This document shows, piece by piece, positions 40,897-44,111 of a DNA stretch of 44,111 nucleotides. This DNA comes from JAWXBM01 sp034440115. Lineage in GTDB: Bacteria; Pseudomonadota; Gammaproteobacteria; Xanthomonadales; SZUA-36. Position 1 is the first letter of the stretch. Every line of letters starts with the position of its first letter. A program made the position numbers and the translations under genes. The notes beneath the pieces were generated by a model. It was not told the DNA's origin and did no database searches. It saw only the letters and a list, made by a program, of their open reading frames with translations. Location: positions 1 to 44,111 of the forward strand of contig JAWXBM010000028.1 in NCBI GenBank assembly GCA_034440115.1, given 5' to 3'.

Positions 40897-43838
40897 AGGA
40901 TTTTCAATGACAGCATGACTTCATCATCTGATTTGTGCCCGGCAATATGACCGCGGGCAAAGCCCAAAGAAAATGTCATGGGCAAGCGATGAACCACGGT
41001 AAATTCCAAATCCAACTGCACACCCAGGTTTGTGTAGGTTTCAGTGTAATCACTGTCGCCCAAATCTGTCAGCAAAACCCCGGTAAACAGCGCCGGGCGC
41101 AGATGGGACAGGAAGAATCCGGGGGTGCCGATGCCTTCAAAGCGCCATGGCGGCAAGTTCCATTCCAGCACGGATTTGAAAAAATCCTGCCCCGAAAGCT
41201 GGTCAATTTCAAAGCCGGGAAAGCTGGAAAATTCCCGGTAGCGCTTTACTTCGCGATCGTCTACGTAGTTATTGCCGAAAGCACCGAAATACCAGTTGGC
41301 CAGCGGATTGTCGCGATCTCCATCGGCTACGCCGGCCGAATTGTAGAGCCACACGGAGGAATGCTTCAGCGGCAAGCTGAAGCCAAAATCCACACCGGCA
41401 CGCAGCAAGGGAATCGTGTTGCCTACAGCGTGGTCCAGGTAGCCTGCTGCGTTCCAGCGCCAGCCCTTTTCGTGATCAACCGCACCCAATGATTTACGTG
41501 TATTGGTGTATTGCAATTCGACCTTCGCCGACAATAGCTCTGCAAAGCCGGTCGCAACATTCTGGTTACCGGGCAAGGTGTCCAGGCCAGTAAACCAGGC
41601 CAGTTCGGCGTCAAGGATCAATCTGCGCGGATCATCGAATATCAGCAATTTCCGATAACCACCGATTACCGCATCGCCCTTGCGGGCCCGCTCGGTTGGC
41701 CCGAACAAATCATAAAAATCCGCGTCATTGTGCCAATAGCGCAAGCGCCAGTTCAAGGCCTGGTACTCGACATCGGCATGCAAACGTTCAGAATTTTCCA
41801 GCGAATTGTCTATGCTGTAGGAAACATCGGCTCGCACCGTATGGAACCACATCGGGTCCTGAAAACTGAAGCTCCAGCCGGGCGCGAAACTGTCGCGATA
41901 GCCCTCAATGATGGGATATCCGTGGGCGTACTCCAACTCCTTTTCTGGCCGGTATTTGCTGTGCTGTTTTGGCATCGCCTCGTAATCTATCTTGCTGGGA
42001 GCGCCCACCGCCCAGTTTTTCACCACCGGGTGCTTCCTGACGATCTCATTACCGAGAAAGTTGATGGAACTGAGATCTTCCAGGGGAACCGGGTTGATCC
42101 GCACGGGCAGGAATCCCAGACCGGAATACTCAAATACCACCAGCGAGCCACCACTGAGCGGGATGGGACGGAAAAAACCGGTTTCGGCATTGCTCACCGC
42201 CTGCATGTCCGCAGTTGCAACCTCGAAGCGGAAAATGTTTGACACGCCGGTGTAGTAAGAACTGCCGTAAAGATAACGGCCATCCGGTGAAAAAACGAAG
42301 CCTTCAGGAATGGCGCGCCCAAAACTGAATTCGGAAAAATGCTCCACCTTGCCCATGAGCAGGTCGTCCAGGCGGAACAGGCGAAGGTATTGACGCCCTT
42401 GTATGTCCTCCATGGTGGCAGAGAGAACCTGACCATCGGGTGAGATGTCCAGGTCGGTGGGTATCTGCCCATAGGGCCAGGTGTAAACCTGGTTCCAGCC
42501 GGTAAACGGTGGCTCCATCCTTACCAGGGTGACGTAGCTATTCAAATGACGCAGCCCCCACAGCGTGCCATCAACGGAATTGAAGGCAAGATCACCAATA
42601 CGGGCATCTTTGATCAACATGCGGGTCTTGCCGCTGTCCAGATCCAACTCCATCAAGTCCCGCAAGGCCAGGTTGTCCGAGGTGTAATACAGCTTGCCCG
42701 CAGCGGCATCCCAGGCCGGCGTTGTCACCCGGTACTTCATGGGCCCCTTGATGTCTGCCAATCTCCGAACAGACCCATCGTCCATCGACATCGAACCCAG
42801 ATGCGCAACGACACCGGGGAAGTAAAAACCGCCGATCAATTCACCCTTGCTTTCATCCACGAATGACCTGGAAACAGACCCCAGCGCCGCATTGGTAAGC
42901 GGTGTTCGCGGGGTCAATGAAACCTGTCGCACCAAATCCAGGTTGCCGTGCTGGAAATCGGCTTCAAACTGTATCCAGTCGTCCCAGGCCAAACCCAGCT
43001 TTTTGCCAAATACATGTTCAAATTGATCGGCGTAATAAGCCTTGCTGTCTTCGTCCCTGCTCAACCACTGAATCACCTGTTCAGGTGAGTATTCATAGGC
43101 CAGAAAACTCATAAACCGGGTGCCGTACAAATAGGCGTTGGTCATGGTCTGAAAGTCGACGGCTGTGCCCTCGGCGACGATACCAAGGTCATTATAGAAA
43201 TGGGCACCGTCTCGCACCATGGCACGGAATACCATTTCGTCATAAGCACCCTGGGCCCGGCCTATGCCACCCGACATCCAGGTTTCCATGAACACCGCAC
43301 TGCCTTCAAAATACCAGCGCGGCGCAGCATTTCTCGGGGTGGTCAAATAAGCGTAGAAAATGGATTCGGGATGCTTGCCTGTTGACGACGGTTTACCGCC
43401 GAAGAACCTCCGCCAGCGCAGGTCTTGCTGATTGGCAGCATCTCCCGTAGCGAGGTGAACCAGTTCGTGATTCATCAACATGTAGATACGCTCGAGCGCG
43501 GGAAAAGTCTCGAAGGTGTGATTGATGGGTGCAATATCTATCCACAGCAGGTTTCTGGGCGCAGAAAGCGCAGCAGCATTCCCGTAGTCAACAAAGTCCT
43601 GCAGCATCATGGTGGGCTTGTCGTATGGCGTCCAGTTAAATATCTTCTGCTGGAACAGCAGAGAATTATGAAAACTGCGCGTCACGTGAGGGACCAGGTG
43701 AGTCGTCAGGGGGTCAAAATAGAGCAGCCGCAGATCGTCCGTTTCCAACTGGTCCAGTTCGAAAGGCGCCGGAAAAATGCTGGAACTGCCCAGCAATGCA
43801 CCTAAAACCGCACATGTCGTGAGCCACTGCATCCTCAT
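40893..43838 (-). CDS. Exported metallopeptidase-motif / beta-propeller / Omp85-like barrel protein
   Basis: This encodes 981 residues with a signal peptide (about 1-24). Residues about 35-290 look like a gluzincin-type peptidase: HELVH (124-128) with a following WYFEGSAVFMETW (Glu179 and Glu185 as candidates for the third ligand). Residues about 310-620 form a TolB/WD40-like propeller with repeated ISPDGQ/FSPDGRYLYG-type turns. Residues about 650-981 are beta-rich with alternating aromatic strands and the RPALFTGVLLTDLG and late NLGVQLDLEF strands, resembling the Omp85 barrel end. The C-terminal residue is Leu, not the aromatic usual for barrels, so barrel identity is less sure. Peptidase activity is inferred from the motif only. 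It is coupled to the PrsW-type gene. Confidence 0.78.
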   Translation of the reverse strand: MRMQWLTTCAVLGALLGSSSIFPAPFELDQLETDDLRLLYFDPLTTHLVPHVTRSFHNSLLFQQKIFNWTPYDKPTMMLQDFVDYGNAAALSAPRNLLWIDIAPINHTFETFPALERIYMLMNHELVHLATGDAANQQDLRWRRFFGGKPSSTGKHPESIFYAYLTTPRNAAPRWYFEGSAVFMETWMSGGIGRAQGAYDEMVFRAMVRDGAHFYNDLGIVAEGTAVDFQTMTNAYLYGTRFMSFLAYEYSPEQVIQWLSRDEDSKAYYADQFEHVFGKKLGLAWDDWIQFEADFQHGNLDLVRQVSLTPRTPLTNAALGSVSRSFVDESKGELIGGFYFPGVVAHLGSMSMDDGSVRRLADIKGPMKYRVTTPAWDAAAGKLYYTSDNLALRDLMELDLDSGKTRMLIKDARIGDLAFNSVDGTLWGLRHLNSYVTLVRMEPPFTGWNQVYTWPYGQIPTDLDISPDGQVLSATMEDIQGRQYLRLFRLDDLLMGKVEHFSEFSFGRAIPEGFVFSPDGRYLYGSSYYTGVSNIFRFEVATADMQAVSNAETGFFRPIPLSGGSLVVFEYSGLGFLPVRINPVPLEDLSSINFLGNEIVRKHPVVKNWAVGAPSKIDYEAMPKQHSKYRPEKELEYAHGYPIIEGYRDSFAPGWSFSFQDPMWFHTVRADVSYSIDNSLENSERLHADVEYQALNWRLRYWHNDADFYDLFGPTERARKGDAVIGGYRKLLIFDDPRRLILDAELAWFTGLDTLPGNQNVATGFAELLSAKVELQYTNTRKSLGAVDHEKGWRWNAAGYLDHAVGNTIPLLRAGVDFGFSLPLKHSSVWLYNSAGVADGDRDNPLANWYFGAFGNNYVDDREVKRYREFSSFPGFEIDQLSGQDFFKSVLEWNLPPWRFEGIGTPGFFLSHLRPALFTGVLLTDLGDSDYTETYTNLGVQLDLEFTVVHRLPMTFSLGFARGHIAGHKSDDEVMLSLKIL

Positions 43839-43879
43839 CCCCCGCCCTGTTAATAAATCTCATCATACTATTGGCAGGC

Positions 43880-43910
43880 AAAAAAAAACCGCCGATCAAA
43901 GACCGGCGGT
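43880..43910 (-). terminator. Rho-independent terminator of the alanine-zipper lipoprotein gene
   Basis: On the minus strand ACCGCCG and CGGCGGT (43910-43904 and 43894-43888) form a perfect 7-bp stem around a nine-base loop, followed by a run of eight to nine T residues. It begins 33 bases after the stop codon of the lipoprotein gene, and ends 40 bases before the next minus-strand start, so it insulates the 981-residue gene from that transcript. Confidence 0.9.
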
Positions 43911-43943
43911 AATTATCGAATAAAAACTGATTTGATTTAGGTT

Positions 43944-44111
43944 TTAGTTGCGCTGGGCATTATCAGCAGCTTTAGCAGCATCTGCAGCCTTGGAGGCAGC
44001 ATCCGCAGCCTTGCTGGCGGCTTCAGCAGCGCGAGACCTGGCATCATCGGCGGCAGCCCGAGCCCTGCCATCATCGGCAGCAGCCCGAGCCCTGCCATCA
44101 TCTGCAGCAGC
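43944..44111 (-). CDS. Alanine-zipper (Lpp/OprI-like) lipoprotein, C-terminal part
   Basis: This is the 3' end of a gene whose start lies beyond the window. The 55 visible residues are almost entirely Ala, Asp, Arg and Lys, ending AAKAADNAQRN. From the N-side there are three 9-residue units (AAADDGRAR type, 44107-44027), which change to heptads (AADAASK type). Such Ala-rich coiled coils are typical of outer-membrane lipoproteins of the Lpp/OprI kind. The C-terminal residue is Asn, not the Lys that anchors Braun lipoprotein to peptidoglycan, so covalent attachment is unlikely. The strong terminator after it fits an abundant, separately transcribed message. Confidence 0.8.
   Translation of the reverse strand, partial: AAADDGRARAAADDGRARAAADDARSRAAEAASKAADAASKAADAAKAADNAQRN
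44027..44107 (-). repeat. 27-bp tandem repeat, three units, in the lipoprotein gene
   Basis: Two adjacent 27-base units (44054-44080 and 44081-44107) differ at one base; a third (44027-44053) differs from the first at about four. Each encodes nine residues, so unit number can change without a frameshift. The near identity of the outer two suggests recent expansion. Confidence 0.85.

Noticed and set aside
1..44111. CRISPR arrays, tRNA or rRNA genes
   Set aside because: No regularly spaced repeats with unique spacers, no cloverleaf-like sequence with a CCA-type end, and no conserved rRNA blocks were seen in either strand. Reading by eye could miss a diverged tRNA.

Overview
The window looks like a chromosomal segment of a Gram-negative, probably gammaproteobacterial, aerobic heterotroph. 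The evidence is the tesA/ybbA/ybbP arrangement, an RND pump with its periplasmic adaptor, a PrsW-type protease, an Lpp/OprI-like alanine-zipper lipoprotein at the right edge, and a tetrameric sarcosine oxidase operon with purU. Most of the window is GC-rich and tightly packed, with many 4-base stop/start overlaps. No rRNA, tRNA, CRISPR array or intact transposase was seen, and the genus cannot be fixed from the sequence.

Layout. Positions 1-3060 are accessory in character: a small exported protein, a HigBA toxin-antitoxin pair and a lipoprotein hydrolase lie between two direct copies of a 56-bp repeat. Positions 3065-10657 hold a serine/threonine dehydratase-like PLP enzyme, an unusual fusion of a beta-lactamase-fold serine hydrolase with an N-acyl-D-amino-acid deacylase-like amidohydrolase, an ATP-grasp-like protein, an AT-richer flavin monooxygenase and a HAD phosphatase. 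Positions 10715-17904 (minus strand) hold an EamA transporter, an apparently exported methyltransferase, and an RND pump/adaptor pair coupled to a membrane protein and possibly led by a 48-residue small protein.

Positions 17983-23983 (plus) are soxB-soxD-soxA-soxG-purU, which would oxidise sarcosine to glycine and drain the one-carbon unit as formate. Positions 24087-28824 (plus) are fabH followed by bkdA1-bkdA2-bkdB: a branched-chain 2-oxoacid dehydrogenase without a local E3, next to a ketoacyl-ACP synthase III that could use its branched acyl-CoA products to start fatty acid synthesis. Positions 28888-34727 hold tesA plus a PDZ membrane protein on minus, and ybbA-ybbP plus a phytanoyl-CoA-dioxygenase-like gene on plus. 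The tesA and ybbA start codons overlap on opposite strands.

Positions 34756-39296 (minus) form a coupled operon of adenosine deaminase, a DUF885 zinc peptidase-like protein, a BtuF-like binding protein without a signal peptide, and an exported cyclase-family hydrolase. Positions 39418-39855 hold a glutaredoxin-like protein behind a nested palindrome. Positions 39880-43838 (minus) hold a 981-residue exported protein (metallopeptidase motif, beta-propeller, Omp85-like barrel) coupled by an ATGA overlap to a PrsW-type intramembrane protease. The window ends inside an alanine-zipper lipoprotein gene with a clear terminator.

The most promising novelty candidates are the peptidase-propeller-barrel/PrsW pair, the serine hydrolase/D-aminoacylase fusion, and the fabH-bkd cluster.
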